Origin: Oscillospiraceae bacterium
GTDB lineage: Bacteria > Bacillota > Clostridia > Oscillospirales > CAG-272
NCBI GenBank assembly: GCA_015063905.1
Contig: SVTF01000009.1
Coordinates: 1-64,000, forward strand
Reading direction: 5' to 3'
DNA: 64,000 nt
Every line of letters starts with the position of its first letter. The stretch's first letter is position 1. The notes under the pieces are model-generated. The model worked only from the letters and a program-made list of their open reading frames with translations. It ran no database searches and was not told the origin of the DNA. The translations under genes were made by a program, and so were the position numbers. Shown here one piece after another: positions 52,764 to 61,120 of the stretch.

Positions 52764-52770
52764 ATTCCAC

Positions 52771-52821
52771 CATTCGCCATTGCGAACTTTCTTGTGTTGT
52801 CAACATTCGCCATTGCGAACT
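52771..52821. promoter_or_regulatory. twin palindromic operators before the two-HTH regulator
   Basis: CATTCGCCATTGCGAACT occurs at 52771-52788 and again at 52804-52821, 33 bp apart (three helical turns). The core TTCGC-CATT-GCGAA is an inverted repeat. Copy 2 lies just after the start of transcription and copy 1 just before the ribosome site, so bound protein should block transcription or translation. Confidence 0.7.
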
Positions 52822-52832
52822 ATTGCACATTT

Positions 52833-52861
52833 ATTATACATCGTATCTTGTGATTTGTCAA
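52833..52861 (-). promoter_or_regulatory. promoter of the two-HTH regulator
   Basis: Minus-strand TTGACA (52856-52861), 17-bp spacer, TATAAT (52833-52838). Confidence 0.85.
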
Positions 52862-52973
52862 TCGGTAAACGAAAATAAAAATGAAAAAACGTCGAATATT
52901 CTTGTCCCGTTTCGCTCGAGCCAATGCTGTATCTTTCACAAAAGCTCCACAGCTCGAGTCCCAACAATGACAA

Positions 52974-53002
52974 AAAGAGCAGGGGGGAAACCCCTGCTCT
53001 TT
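52974..53002 (-). terminator. terminator of the rubredoxin gene
   Basis: A 12-bp stem (AAAGAGCAGGGG / CCCCTGCTCTTT); on the minus strand it ends in TTTTTG. Confidence 0.85.
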
Positions 53003-53025
53003 GATATTATTCGGTTTAGTATTAA

Positions 53026-53181
53026 TTATTCTTCAACCTCGAAAGCGTCCTTATCGAGACCGCAGACGGGGCAGACGAAGTCGGCGGGAACATCCTCCCA
53101 AGCCGTTCCGGGAGCGATACCGTTATCGGGATCGCCAAGTGCGGGGTCGTATTCATATCCACAGGGGCAAACGTATTTCAT
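53026..53181 (-). CDS. rubredoxin with shortened first Cys knuckle
   Basis: A 51-residue rubredoxin, ATG 53181 behind AAAGGA. The second knuckle is the normal CPVCG. The first reads [10 protein letters not shown], with one residue rather than two between the cysteines. The middle ([20 protein letters not shown]) is typical. Rubredoxins pass single electrons to rubrerythrin-type peroxidases. It sits in line with ferritin and a reverse rubrerythrin on the same strand, which fits a role in oxygen and peroxide reduction. The shortened knuckle is not a sequencing artefact of frame, as the frame stays open. Similar variants exist in Clostridia, I believe. Confidence 0.9.
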   Translation of the reverse strand: MKYVCPCGYEYDPALGDPDNGIAPGTAWEDVPADFVCPVCGLDKDAFEVEE

Positions 53182-53284
53182 AGTTGTAATTTCCTTTCAA
53201 ATTAATAATTTTAGTTATTTTATAATTCTTCCCGATGCCATTCTTGTTTATTCGCGGCAGGAAAGTTAATATTTTCTTGTTTTA

Positions 53285-53794
53285 TTAGAGAACGAGGCTC
53301 GGCGCGGTGTAGACTCTGCCTGCGTATTCCTGATCGAGCGCGTACAGACCCTTGGGGTCGCTGCCGAAAAGCTTGTAGCGGTTGATCATGGAGTCGGCGT
53401 TGTCTTCCTCCTCCATCTGCTCGTCAACGAACCAGTCGAGGAATTTCATCGTTCTGTAATCTCTCGCCTCGTAGCACTCGTGATAGATGGCATTGATGAG
53501 GCTTGTGACGTATCTTTCGTGTTCAGCCGCGACCTCAAGGGGATCGAGGATGCTCGCGTAAGTCTTGTCAGGCTTTGCTATTGCTTCAAGGGTTACCTTG
53601 TAGCCGTTGTTCTGCATATATTTCATGAACAAAAGCGCGTGGTCGCGCTCCTCCTGCGCCTGGATCATGTAGTAGTTAGCGTAGCCGTCGAGATCAAGCT
53701 CGTCGTAGTAGTTCGCGATGTCAACGTAAAGATATGCGCTGTAAAGCTCCTTGTTGATCTGCTCGTTAAGCAATGCTTTTATCTTGTCGTTCAT
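53285..53794 (-). CDS. ftnA: ferritin
   Basis: A 169-residue four-helix ferritin. The diiron ligands are visible: Glu in NEQINKELYSAYLY, QAQEERDHALLFM with Glu and His, HERYVTSLIN, and DEQMEEEDNADSM. It stores iron and removes Fe2+ that would react with peroxide. ATG 53794 follows AAGGGAG. It lies 104 bases upstream of rubredoxin on the same strand, possibly co-transcribed, and about 290 bases after the reverse-rubrerythrin gene, with a repeat element between them. Confidence 0.93.
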   Translation of the reverse strand: MNDKIKALLNEQINKELYSAYLYVDIANYYDELDLDGYANYYMIQAQEERDHALLFMKYMQNNGYKVTLEAIAKPDKTYASILDPLEVAAEHERYVTSLINAIYHECYEARDYRTMKFLDWFVDEQMEEEDNADSMINRYKLFGSDPKGLYALDQEYAGRVYTAPSLVL

Positions 53795-53870
53795 AAAGAT
53801 CTCCCTTCTGATTCTAAAAATTTAGTGGTGGAGTGGGGAATTGCACCGCCGCGTGCCGCTTAGCTCCGCC

Positions 53871-53985
53871 GTTGTGAAAAAAGGTTGGCAAAAAAGAAAT
53901 GTCGAGAGTTGTTTCGCGCCTTGCGAGGCGCGACCGCCGATCGCGGCGGCTCCGACAAGCCTTTGAAAAGGCTTGAGCGAAACTA
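53871..53985. repeat. hairpin-array element, inverted partial copy
   Basis: TTGTTTCGCGCCTTGCGAGG and the neighbouring GCAAAAAAGAAAT, read in reverse complement, match 26430-26480; a hairpin AGCCTTTGAAAAGGCT replaces the one at that position in copy 1. The gap 53795-54085 holds no gene. Confidence 0.65.
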
Positions 53986-54026
53986 TAACCCTTGGTTTAA
54001 CCTATGTGGAAGTTTTTGAGGGGATT

Positions 54027-54052
54027 GGGGAACTTTTTTCAAAAAGTTCCCC
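54027..54052. repeat. 12-bp hairpin after the rubrerythrin gene
   Basis: GGGGAACTTTTT pairs with AAAAAGTTCCCC. It has no external T run, so its role as terminator is uncertain. Confidence 0.5.
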
Positions 54053-54085
54053 AAACGCATCCCCCTCGCATCCACTCAAAATCTA

Positions 54086-54676
54086 TTACTTAAAATATCT
54101 GTCGTGGAGACCCTTGAGAGCCTTGCCGTGACGAGCTTCGTCGCGAGCCATCTCATGAACGGTATCGTGGATAGCGTCGAGTCCGTTCTTCTTTGCGCAA
54201 GCCGCAAGGTCAAACTTGCCCTGGGTTGCACCGAACTCGCAGTCAACGCGCCATGCGAGGTTATCCTTGGTTGTAGCCTTCATATTGGGCTCGAGGTCCT
54301 CACCGAGAAGCTCCGCGAACTTTGCTGCGTGCTCAGCCTCCTCGTAAGCTGCCTTTTCCCAGTAGAGACCGATCTCGGGGTAGCCCTCTCTGTGAGCGAT
54401 TCTTGCCATGCAGAGATACATACCAACCTCGGAGCACTCGCCCTGGAAATTAGCCATGAGCTGCTCGAAGATAAACTGCTTATCAGCCTCGGAAATATCG
54501 GGGTTATTTTTAACGGTCTTAGCGTAGATGCCGTACTCGTGCTCAGCCGCGAGCTTGGTGGTATCCATTACCTTAAACTTGGAACCGGGAACCTTGCAAA
54601 CTGGGCACTTGAAATCAGCGGGCATCTCGTCAGCTTCGTGAACGTAACCGCAAACAGGGCAAACAAACTTTTTCAT
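54086..54676 (-). CDS. reverse rubrerythrin (NADH peroxidase component)
   Basis: A 196-residue protein with the rubredoxin-like centre at the N-terminus ([23 protein letters not shown]) and the diiron four-helix domain after it (Glu and His in [50 protein letters not shown]). That order defines reverse rubrerythrin, an H2O2 reductase of Clostridia. I start at ATG 54676 (AAAGGAG nine bases before); a TTG two codons upstream is possible. It follows the Rrf2 regulator by 41 bases on the same strand and is very probably controlled by it. Confidence 0.93.
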   Translation of the reverse strand: MKKFVCPVCGYVHEADEMPADFKCPVCKVPGSKFKVMDTTKLAAEHEYGIYAKTVKNNPDISEADKQFIFEQLMANFQGECSEVGMYLCMARIAHREGYPEIGLYWEKAAYEEAEHAAKFAELLGEDLEPNMKATTKDNLAWRVDCEFGATQGKFDLAACAKKNGLDAIHDTVHEMARDEARHGKALKGLHDRYFK

Positions 54677-54717
54677 AATCAAATTCTCCTTTAAGTAAAT
54701 AAATAATTTTAAATTTC

Positions 54718-55161
54718 TTAGTTATTTATAATATCGGCTATATCCTTGGAGCTGACGTTTTCGTCGTGCAGCATCCTTACGGTTATAAGGCCGAGATTTT
54801 CAATTAGTTTTTCGTTGATGACACCAAAGGCGATATGCATTTTGCAATCAGTCTTGCATGGATTTCTTGAGCATTCATGCCCGCAGTCAAGACATTTTGA
54901 TATGCGAACGGGACCGTCTATCAGTTCAACGATTTCGAGAACGCGAAGCTCGTTGCCGTCCCTTGCCAGCTCATATCCTCCTTGCGCGCCCTTATATGAC
55001 CTTACAAAGCCTGCTTCCGATAGCTTTCTGAGCACCTTGAGGGCGATCTTTGGAGTGATGCAAGCAATGTCCGCTATCTGCGCGGCTCCCGTTTTGTCCC
55101 CGATCTTATCAAGGATCAGACATATACGAATGGCGTAGTCGGCTTCTTGTGTTACTCTCAT
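54718..55161 (-). CDS. Rrf2 family redox/iron-sulfur regulator
   Basis: A 147-residue winged-helix regulator: [17 protein letters not shown], then the Rrf2 wing ([17 protein letters not shown]) and a Cys-rich stretch ([20 protein letters not shown]) with six Cys and two His, more than IscR needs, able to hold an Fe-S cluster. Start ATG 55161 follows GGAGGAG; an upstream in-frame ATG at 55206 lies at the -10 box. First gene of a unit with reverse rubrerythrin. I infer that cluster loss under oxidative stress relieves or alters its repression of itself and the peroxidase. Confidence 0.9.
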   Translation of the reverse strand: MRVTQEADYAIRICLILDKIGDKTGAAQIADIACITPKIALKVLRKLSEAGFVRSYKGAQGGYELARDGNELRVLEIVELIDGPVRISKCLDCGHECSRNPCKTDCKMHIAFGVINEKLIENLGLITVRMLHDENVSSKDIADIINN

Positions 55162-55208
55162 GCTTGATCTCCTCCATTCGTTAATGTCTACTGTTTTGGT
55201 ACACATTG

Positions 55209-55237
55209 ATTATAGCACACCGAAAAAGCTTTGTCAA
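55209..55237 (-). promoter_or_regulatory. promoter of the Rrf2-rubrerythrin unit
   Basis: Minus-strand TTGACA (55232-55237), 17-bp spacer, TATAAT (55209-55214). Confidence 0.88.
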
Positions 55238-55323
55238 TAGGTTTTTTAAAATTTTTTAAAAAATTTTTTATAGAGGTGAAAAGCCTTGAAAATAAAGGAA
55301 AAACATAAAACACGGCATCTTGC

Positions 55324-55352
55324 TTGACAAAAAATATAAAATATAATATAAT
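55324..55352 (+). promoter_or_regulatory. strong promoter upstream of rbfA
   Basis: TTGACA (55324-55329), 17-bp A/T-rich spacer, TATAAT (55347-55352), a perfect consensus. It would give rbfA a leader of about 435 bases. Confidence 0.85.
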
Positions 55353-55445
55353 AGTAGCGATAGGTTTGATATTAATGATCACAGTCGATTAGATATGCGT
55401 TTTTCGTGGCGCAGCTGTATTGAATCATTGATGCTTTTTGCTTGA

Positions 55446-55694
55446 GTTGCAAGACGCTATACAAAGCGCAGACTTCTTGGAGTAGACCTGTGTGGATTCG
55501 GGCAGAGGATCCGCATTGGATGTATATTGGATTACCACTCCGAAAGCGCGAAAAAAGAGGCAGAGAGCTACATATCGTTGTATTCGTTGATGTGTGACGA
55601 GGAGATAACGTTGAGCCGAGACGGTGTAAGCCGTTATGAGCTGCTTCCCGCGCAGCGTGAACTTGAGGTGGCGGGAGTAAAGCAGGACTGGTGA
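55446..55694 (+). other. possible gene remnant or unusual ORF in the rbfA leader
   Basis: The frame is open for 82 codons after a TGA at 55443-55445 and ends at TGA 55692-55694. The last ~50 residues look like real protein (SAKKEAESYISLYSLMC, then DEEITLSRDGVSRYELL and a hydrophilic end with QRELEVAG). There is no good start: a TTG at 55527 has a weak GGAT site and an ATG at 55590 has none. In the same frame an ATG at 55397 opens 16 codons that end at the TGA. It may be a decayed gene, a fragment of a lost neighbour, or chance in a structured leader. The rest of 55238-55793 holds only the promoter. Confidence 0.3.
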
Positions 55695-55793
55695 TAATAG
55701 CGATGCGGGTTATTTACGCGTGTCAGGGAATAAAATCCGCAGGTGTATGATAATAATAAAGTGAAGCTCGTTTGTGCGAGATGTGGAGGAAAC

Positions 55794-56180
55794 ATGGCAA
55801 AATACAGGCAGGGAAGAATAAACGACGAATTTCAAAAGGAAATAGCAATGATACTTCGAGAGGTCAAGGACCCCAGAGTTTCGGGCGCTTTTATAAGCGT
55901 TACGGGCGCGGAGGTGACTCCTGATTTGAAGTATGCAAAGGTGTATTATTCGTCTTTGATGGGAGACAAGAAGGAAGTCAAGCGCGGACTTCAGTCAAGC
56001 GCGGGATTTATTCGCGGACAGATAGCTAAGAGAATGAATCTCCGCATAACGCCCGAGATAACCTTTGTTGAGGATACGTCTATAGAATACGGCGCGAAAA
56101 TATCCAAAATACTCGAGGGAATAACCTATTCCGACGAGCAGACGGACGGGGCGAACGAATCGGAGAGCAAGGATGACTGA
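55794..56180 (+). CDS. rbfA: ribosome-binding factor A
   Basis: A 128-residue KH-type protein needed for 30S maturation and 16S 5' processing. It opens MAKYRQGRINDEFQKEIAMILREVKDPRVSG and has the family block VTPDLKYAKVYYSSLMGD and NLRITPEITFVEDTSIEYG. ATG 55794 follows GGAGGA; an in-frame ATG 51 bases upstream adds an unlikely Cys-containing tail. The stop overlaps the start of nrnA by 8 bases, the common rbfA-nrnA order in Firmicutes. infB, usually upstream, is absent here. Confidence 0.93.
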   Translation: MAKYRQGRINDEFQKEIAMILREVKDPRVSGAFISVTGAEVTPDLKYAKVYYSSLMGDKKEVKRGLQSSAGFIRGQIAKRMNLRITPEITFVEDTSIEYGAKISKILEGITYSDEQTDGANESESKDD

Positions 56181-57207
56181 TAATATCGGAAAGTATCGCG
56201 AGCTTGGCTTGTACGACGCCGCGGAGCTGCTATATAAAAGCGAGCGAGTGTTGATAATTTTTCACATCAATCCCGACGGGGACGCTACGGGCTCGGCGTT
56301 TGCGTTAAGACACGCGCTTGAGTGGCTGGGCAAGCGCGCGCATTGTGTATGCGCGGCAAGTGTGCCCGAGAGATTGCAGTTTATATGTGTGGATGCGCAG
56401 AGCAGCGTGTCTGCGGACGGTATTCCAGAGGGCTTTGAGCCCGATCTGACCGTTTCCGTTGACACCGCGTCGCCATCGCAAATGGGCGCCCTCTATGATA
56501 AATATGAGGGTAAGATCGGCCTTATGATCGACCATCACGAAAAGGGAACGCCTTATGCCGATAACTATATCGTGCCGGGCGCATCGTCGTGCGGAGAGGT
56601 GCTGTACGGAGTTATCTGCCGTCTTGCCGAGATGTGCGGCAAGAGCGAAAACGAAATACCGCCTCGCGTATGTGAGCTGATATATACGGCGACAAGCTCA
56701 GATACGGGGTGCTTCAAGTACAATAACGTCAAGCCGGAAACGCATACCTTGGCGGCAAAGCTTATTGAGCGCGGAATAGACGCCGCTGATATAAATCACA
56801 AGCTTTTCGGCATCAAAACGCTAAAGCAGATGCAGGTCGAGCATGCGGGCTTTGAGAGAATGAATTTCTATTCGGGCGGTAAAATCGCAATAATTACATT
56901 CCCTTATGATCTGAAAGCGCAGTACGGCGCGGAGGATGAGCATCTTGAAACGCTCATCGACGTAGCGAGATGTATCAAGGGTGTTGAGGTGGCTGCGGTT
57001 ATCAAGCAGCCTACGGAGGAGCAGAGATTCCGCGTTTCAATGCGGTCGTCCTGTGACTTTGACGTGTCCGAGATATGCGCGCATTACGGCGGCGGAGGGC
57101 ACGCTCGCGCGGCGGGATGTACGCTCCTGTCCGATTCCATACTCGCGGCGGAAATGACGATCGTCGTTGCCGTCGAGCAGAGAATGCAGAACGAACAAAA
57201 TAAATGA
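56173..57207 (+). CDS. nrnA: DHH/DHHA1 phosphoesterase, NrnA type
   Basis: A 344-residue nanoRNase/pAp phosphatase. DHH-domain motifs: FHINPDGDATGS, SVDTASPS, MIDHHEKG (the DHH), SSDTGCFKY; DHHA1-domain motif GGGGHARAAGC near the end. Such enzymes degrade very short RNAs and 3'-phosphoadenosine 5'-phosphate, or cyclic dinucleotide products. It begins inside the end of rbfA (8-base overlap), so the two are translationally coupled. Usual length. Confidence 0.93.
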   Translation: MTDNIGKYRELGLYDAAELLYKSERVLIIFHINPDGDATGSAFALRHALEWLGKRAHCVCAASVPERLQFICVDAQSSVSADGIPEGFEPDLTVSVDTASPSQMGALYDKYEGKIGLMIDHHEKGTPYADNYIVPGASSCGEVLYGVICRLAEMCGKSENEIPPRVCELIYTATSSDTGCFKYNNVKPETHTLAAKLIERGIDAADINHKLFGIKTLKQMQVEHAGFERMNFYSGGKIAIITFPYDLKAQYGAEDEHLETLIDVARCIKGVEVAAVIKQPTEEQRFRVSMRSSCDFDVSEICAHYGGGGHARAAGCTLLSDSILAAEMTIVVAVEQRMQNEQNK

Positions 57208-57210
57208 TAA

Positions 57211-57239
57211 AAAAAGAACCGACGCTGTCGGTTCTTTTT
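57211..57239. terminator. bidirectional terminator between convergent genes
   Basis: A 13-bp perfect stem (AAAAAGAACCGAC / GTCGGTTCTTTTT, loop GCT). Confidence 0.88.
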
Positions 57240-57252
57240 TATGTATCAATAA

Positions 57253-58065
57253 TTATTCTTCGATCTCGGATTCAAACATATCGTCAACGTACTCTGCGGC
57301 GTAAGATCCTTCGGGAGCTACGATGTAGAGCTTATTGATGCCCTCGAATGCAAATTCACCGATCTCGGTGATAGAAACGGAAAGCGTAAGAGCGCCCTCC
57401 TTGTTAAGGCCGGCGCATCCGTAGAACGCAAACGTGCCTATCTTTTCAAGAGTGGAAGGAGCCTTGATCTCGGCAATAGCCGCACAATTGCCAAACGTCT
57501 GATTGCCAATTATCTTAAGTCCTTCGGGGAGGCTGATGGTTGTAAGCGCGGAGCACTCGTTAAATGCAAAGCTATCGATTTCCTCAAGCGCGTTACCCTT
57601 GAACGTTACTTTGCCAAGAGCGGTGCATCCCTGGAAAGCGTATTCTCCGATCTTGGTCAAAGATGTCGGGAAAGCCACGGTTTTAAGGTTTGTGCAACCT
57701 GCGAAAGCGAAATTGCCTATAGATTCAACGGTTTCGGGAAGAACCACACCCTCTACGAGTGTCATATAATAGAATGCCTCGGCACCTATCGCGGTCACCT
57801 TGCGCTCGTTGATCTCCGCGGGTATTTCTACCGTGTGTACTTTAGTAGCGTATTCGGAATTGGGTGAATAACCTGTTATGACAGCACTTTCAGCGGGGCC
57901 GTCTTCGAACTTGAGCGTTCCGGTGTCTATTTTATACTCGGTTGACGGGGGGGTATAATTTTCAAGCTCATTGGCATCTGCGTTTGCCGCGGGGTCGCCG
58001 CCCGTGCAAGCCGCAAAGGAGATGCAAGCCAGAGCAATCAATAATATCAGTGCGATTTTCTTCAT
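57253..58065 (-). CDS. leucine-rich repeat (BspA-type) lipoprotein
   Basis: A 270-residue lipoprotein: signal peptide MKKIALILLIALACISFAAC with lipid Cys ~20, a short linker, then five or six LRR_5 (BspA/TpLRR) repeats of 23 residues, each with 'IG..AF..C..L..V..P' (IGNFAFAGCTNLKTVAFP, IGEYAFQGCTALGKVTF and so on). Such surface LRR proteins bind host proteins or other bacteria. Start ATG 58065 follows GGAGG; an upstream in-frame ATG at 58095 adds a basic tail without a site. It has its own promoter. Confidence 0.88.
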   Translation of the reverse strand: MKKIALILLIALACISFAACTGGDPAANADANELENYTPPSTEYKIDTGTLKFEDGPAESAVITGYSPNSEYATKVHTVEIPAEINERKVTAIGAEAFYYMTLVEGVVLPETVESIGNFAFAGCTNLKTVAFPTSLTKIGEYAFQGCTALGKVTFKGNALEEIDSFAFNECSALTTISLPEGLKIIGNQTFGNCAAIAEIKAPSTLEKIGTFAFYGCAGLNKEGALTLSVSITEIGEFAFEGINKLYIVAPEGSYAAEYVDDMFESEIEE

Positions 58066-58107
58066 TATTTTGTGCCTCCGTTTTGGAAAAAACATTCATA
58101 CAAAGAA

Positions 58108-58136
58108 ATTATACCTCAAAACAGAAAAATTGTCAA
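58108..58136 (-). promoter_or_regulatory. promoter of the LRR lipoprotein gene
   Basis: Minus-strand TTGACA (58131-58136), 17-bp spacer, TATAAT (58108-58113). Confidence 0.88.
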
Positions 58137-58238
58137 TAGTTTTATGCAGAGTTTATTATCGCCCTGCGATAAATATTTTTTGACGGAAATGTTTTTTGCC
58201 ACAGGACAGTCTTAAGTCACAAAATTTATACTATCACC

Positions 58239-58267
58239 TTGTGTTTTGACTTTCGTTGTGATATAAT
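58239..58267 (+). promoter_or_regulatory. promoter of the ComM/YifB gene
   Basis: TTGTGT (58239-58244), 17-bp spacer, TATAAT (58262-58267). Confidence 0.65.
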
Positions 58268-58300
58268 TGATGTAATAAGTTTATCGGATGGGAGAAAAAA

Positions 58301-59854
58301 ATGCTATCTTCTGTATACAGCGCTGGAATCTTTGGAATAGACGGATATATAGTTACGGTTGAAGCGGACGGACAGCCAAGATTGCCCAATTTTGACCTTG
58401 TGGGATTGCCCGACATGGCAGTCAAGGAGGCAAAGGAAAGAGTTAGGACCGCGTGCATAAACAGTGGCTACCGTTTTCCCGAAATGTCGTTTATGCTCAA
58501 CTTAGCTCCGGCAGACCGAAAAAAAGAGGGCTCTGCATATGACGTGGCTATTTTGCTGGGCATAATGAAATGCGCGGGCATTGTCAGAAGCGATATAGAC
58601 GTATCGGATAAATGCTTTGTTGGGGAGCTTTCTCTATCGGGAGCGTTGCGCTCGGTCAGGGGCGTGCTTTCTATGTGCGTTGCCGCAAGAGACGCCGGAT
58701 TTAAGGAGTTTTACGCGCCCGCGGGCAACGCCAACGAGGCGGCGGCAGTTGAGGGTATCGCCGTTTATGCGGTGGAGAGCATGCGCCAGATAGTTGGACA
58801 CTTAAACGGAACGGAACCCATGTCTCCCGTAAGCTATGACAGAGAGAATTTCAATATAAACAATTCAGATTACGAAATAGACTTTTCAGATGTCAAGGGA
58901 CAGTGGCAGGCGAAAAGGGCAATGGAGGTTGCCGCAACGGGCGGACACAATATATTGCTTATAGGACCTCCCGGAACGGGAAAGTCCATGCTTGCAAAGA
59001 GATTGCCCACAATTTTGCCTCCGCTAACCTTTTCTGAAGCTATAGAGACCACTAAGGTACATTCCGTGTCGGGAAGCTTGCCTGACGGAGTGTCGCTTTT
59101 ATCTGTCAGACCGTTCCGAGCTCCGCATCATACGATGAGCGCGGTCAGCTTGGTGGGAGGCGGAGTAAATCCTATGCCGGGAGAGGTGTCTCTTGCCGAT
59201 AACGGCGTGTTGTTTTTGGATGAGCTTCCGGAGTTTCCAAAGCAAGTAACGGACGCATTGCGTCAACCCCTGGAGGATAGACGCGTGACAATAACCAGAG
59301 CGGCGGGTAGAGTAACTTTTCCTTGCAATTTCATGCTTGTGGGCGCTATGAATCCTTGCAGATGCGGCTATTTCGGCCATCCAACGAGAAAGTGTACGTG
59401 TAAGCCTATAGACGTAAAACGGTATATTTCGCGAATAAGCGGACCAATGCTAGACAGAATAGATATTCAGATAGAGCTCCCCTCGCTCACCTATTCGGAG
59501 CTTGCCGACAACAGTCAGGCGGGCGAGACCAGCGCAGAAGTGAGAGCCAGAGTTATTGAGGCGCGAGAGTTCGCTCAAAAGAGAATGCAGGGAGACAGAT
59601 ATCTCAATAACGCCTCGCTTGATTCGGCTGGAATACGCAAATATTGCAAGGCGGATGAGGAAGCCATGCAGCTTTTGCACATGGCTTACGATTCCATGGG
59701 TCTGTCCGCGCGAGGCTATGATAGAATAATGAGAGTGGCACGCACTATTGCTGATCTGGAAAAGAGCGAGATAATAGGCATAGAGCATATAGCGGAAGCG
59801 GTGCAATTCCGCAGTCTTGACAGAAAGTACTGGGGAATAGAAGACAAATGGTGA
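58301..59854 (+). CDS. comM: YifB/ComM family Mg-chelatase-like AAA+ ATPase
   Basis: A 517-residue protein. Residues ~1-165 form a Lon-like S5 fold (FDLVGLPDMAVKEAKERVR), ~190-390 an AAA+ domain with Walker A GPPGTGKSMLAKRL, Walker B FLDELPEF and sensor block AMNPCRCGYFGHP with zinc-type Cys (CGYFGHPTRKCTCKP), and ~395-510 the Mg-chelatase C-terminal domain. ComM promotes branch migration of D-loops in natural transformation; clostridial homologues are widespread and may act in general recombination. ATG 58301 follows GGGAG. The next gene starts 15 bases after it. Confidence 0.92.
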   Translation: MLSSVYSAGIFGIDGYIVTVEADGQPRLPNFDLVGLPDMAVKEAKERVRTACINSGYRFPEMSFMLNLAPADRKKEGSAYDVAILLGIMKCAGIVRSDIDVSDKCFVGELSLSGALRSVRGVLSMCVAARDAGFKEFYAPAGNANEAAAVEGIAVYAVESMRQIVGHLNGTEPMSPVSYDRENFNINNSDYEIDFSDVKGQWQAKRAMEVAATGGHNILLIGPPGTGKSMLAKRLPTILPPLTFSEAIETTKVHSVSGSLPDGVSLLSVRPFRAPHHTMSAVSLVGGGVNPMPGEVSLADNGVLFLDELPEFPKQVTDALRQPLEDRRVTITRAAGRVTFPCNFMLVGAMNPCRCGYFGHPTRKCTCKPIDVKRYISRISGPMLDRIDIQIELPSLTYSELADNSQAGETSAEVRARVIEAREFAQKRMQGDRYLNNASLDSAGIRKYCKADEEAMQLLHMAYDSMGLSARGYDRIMRVARTIADLEKSEIIGIEHIAEAVQFRSLDRKYWGIEDKW

Positions 59855-59869
59855 AATGGGGGAAACGCA

Positions 59870-61033
59870 TTGACAGGCTTATTATGTAAATTGTTCATCA
59901 AGGATAGAGAAAACGTAAAGAATAGCGGGGTAAGGTCGGCATACGGCATGCTTGCCAGCGTAGTTGGCATAGTGTTGAACGTTATTCTTGCCGCGGGAAA
60001 ATACACGGTTGGCGCTATTTTTGGAGCCATATCGCTACAGGCGGATGGAATAAACAACATGTCCGACGCTATCTCTCAGATAGTGTCGCTTGTCAGCTTT
60101 AAGATGGCGTCAAAGCCCGCTGACAGAGATCACCCCTTTGGACATGCGAGAATGGAATACGTGGGGTCAATGATAGTGTCTTTCTTTATCTTACTTGTTG
60201 GTTGGGAGCTTTTGCGCGGATCGGCACAGAAAATATTCGGTCAAGCGGGAAAGACGGAATTTTCGTGGATAATGATAATCGTGCTTGGCATCTCGGTGCA
60301 AATAAAGCTGTGGCTTTGGTATTTTAATAACAAGCTTGCGAAAAAAATAGATTCGTCGGTGCTTCGCGCCACGGGAACGGACAGCCTTGCGGATGCCATA
60401 GCAACCTTGGCGGTGCTTGTGGCAATGCTGGTAATAAAGTTTACGGGCATTGATATTGACGGATATATGGGAGTGGCGGTTGCCGTGCTTATTTTTGCGG
60501 CGGGAATACGCGTGCTTAATGAGACAAAGAACTCCATTCTCGGTTCAAGCCCCGATCCCGAGGTGGTTGACAACATAAAGCGTATAGTTGGAGAATTTCC
60601 CGACGCGCTTGGGATTCATGACATGGTAGTCCACAATTACGGCCCAGGAAGAACGATAGCAACGCTTCATATCGAGGTGGACGGAGCTAAATGTGTGTTT
60701 GAATCTCACGATATGATAGATCTTATTGAAAAAAGATTGCGAGAGGAGCTCTCAATCGAGTCAAATATCCATATGGATCCCATAGTAACGGATGACGAGG
60801 AGATAAACGCGCTGCGCGCTCTTGTTGCGCAAAAGGTCAAAGAGGTAGATATGGCTCTTGATATACACGATTTTCGCTTTGTTAAGGGAGTGAGCCACTC
60901 CAACCTTATCTTTGATATAAGCGCACCCTTTGAGGTAAAAATGAGTGACTCGCAGATAAAAGATGCGGTTGCGGCAAAGATCAAGGAGCATAATGAGTCC
61001 TTTTTGACTGTAACAAATGTCGATAGAGTGTGA
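59870..61033 (+). CDS. cation diffusion facilitator, Mn-type signature
   Basis: A 387-residue CDF exporter with six helices and a C-terminal cytoplasmic metal-sensing domain. The TTG at 59870 is the start: GGGGG lies just before it and no ATG is in frame nearby. The TM2 site reads NNMSD (N-x3-D) and the TM5 site DSLAD (D-x3-D), the pattern reported for manganese exporters such as MntE, whereas zinc or iron types have D-x3-D/H-x3-D. HPFGHARMEY is the usual inter-helix block. The C-terminal part (~210-387) is longer than in FieF. It follows the ComM gene closely and may be co-transcribed. Confidence 0.88.
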   Translation: MTGLLCKLFIKDRENVKNSGVRSAYGMLASVVGIVLNVILAAGKYTVGAIFGAISLQADGINNMSDAISQIVSLVSFKMASKPADRDHPFGHARMEYVGSMIVSFFILLVGWELLRGSAQKIFGQAGKTEFSWIMIIVLGISVQIKLWLWYFNNKLAKKIDSSVLRATGTDSLADAIATLAVLVAMLVIKFTGIDIDGYMGVAVAVLIFAAGIRVLNETKNSILGSSPDPEVVDNIKRIVGEFPDALGIHDMVVHNYGPGRTIATLHIEVDGAKCVFESHDMIDLIEKRLREELSIESNIHMDPIVTDDEEINALRALVAQKVKEVDMALDIHDFRFVKGVSHSNLIFDISAPFEVKMSDSQIKDAVAAKIKEHNESFLTVTNVDRV

Positions 61034-61064
61034 TTTTGAACGAAAACGATATGATTCTTGCATA

Positions 61065-61096
61065 ATACACCGTTTTGAGTGGTCAAAACGGTGTAT
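61065..61096 (+). terminator. terminator of the ComM-CDF unit
   Basis: A 14-bp perfect stem (ATACACCGTTTTGA / TCAAAACGGTGTAT, loop GTGG) is followed by TTTTTG. Confidence 0.88.
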
Positions 61097-61120
61097 TTTT
61101 GAAAGTTTACAATTTGTTAA

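Noticed and set aside
52823..53269. 148-codon open frame on the plus strand
   Set aside because: It overlaps the regulator promoter and the rubredoxin gene, both well supported on the other strand.
55397..55694. Selenoprotein with in-frame TGA at 55443
   Set aside because: The frame continues on both sides of the TGA, but there is no good start and no clear SECIS hairpin right after the TGA; chance is more likely.
58246..58267. TTGACT with TATAAT before the ComM/YifB gene
   Set aside because: The spacer would be 10 bp, too short; TTGTGT at 58239 with 17 bp fits instead.
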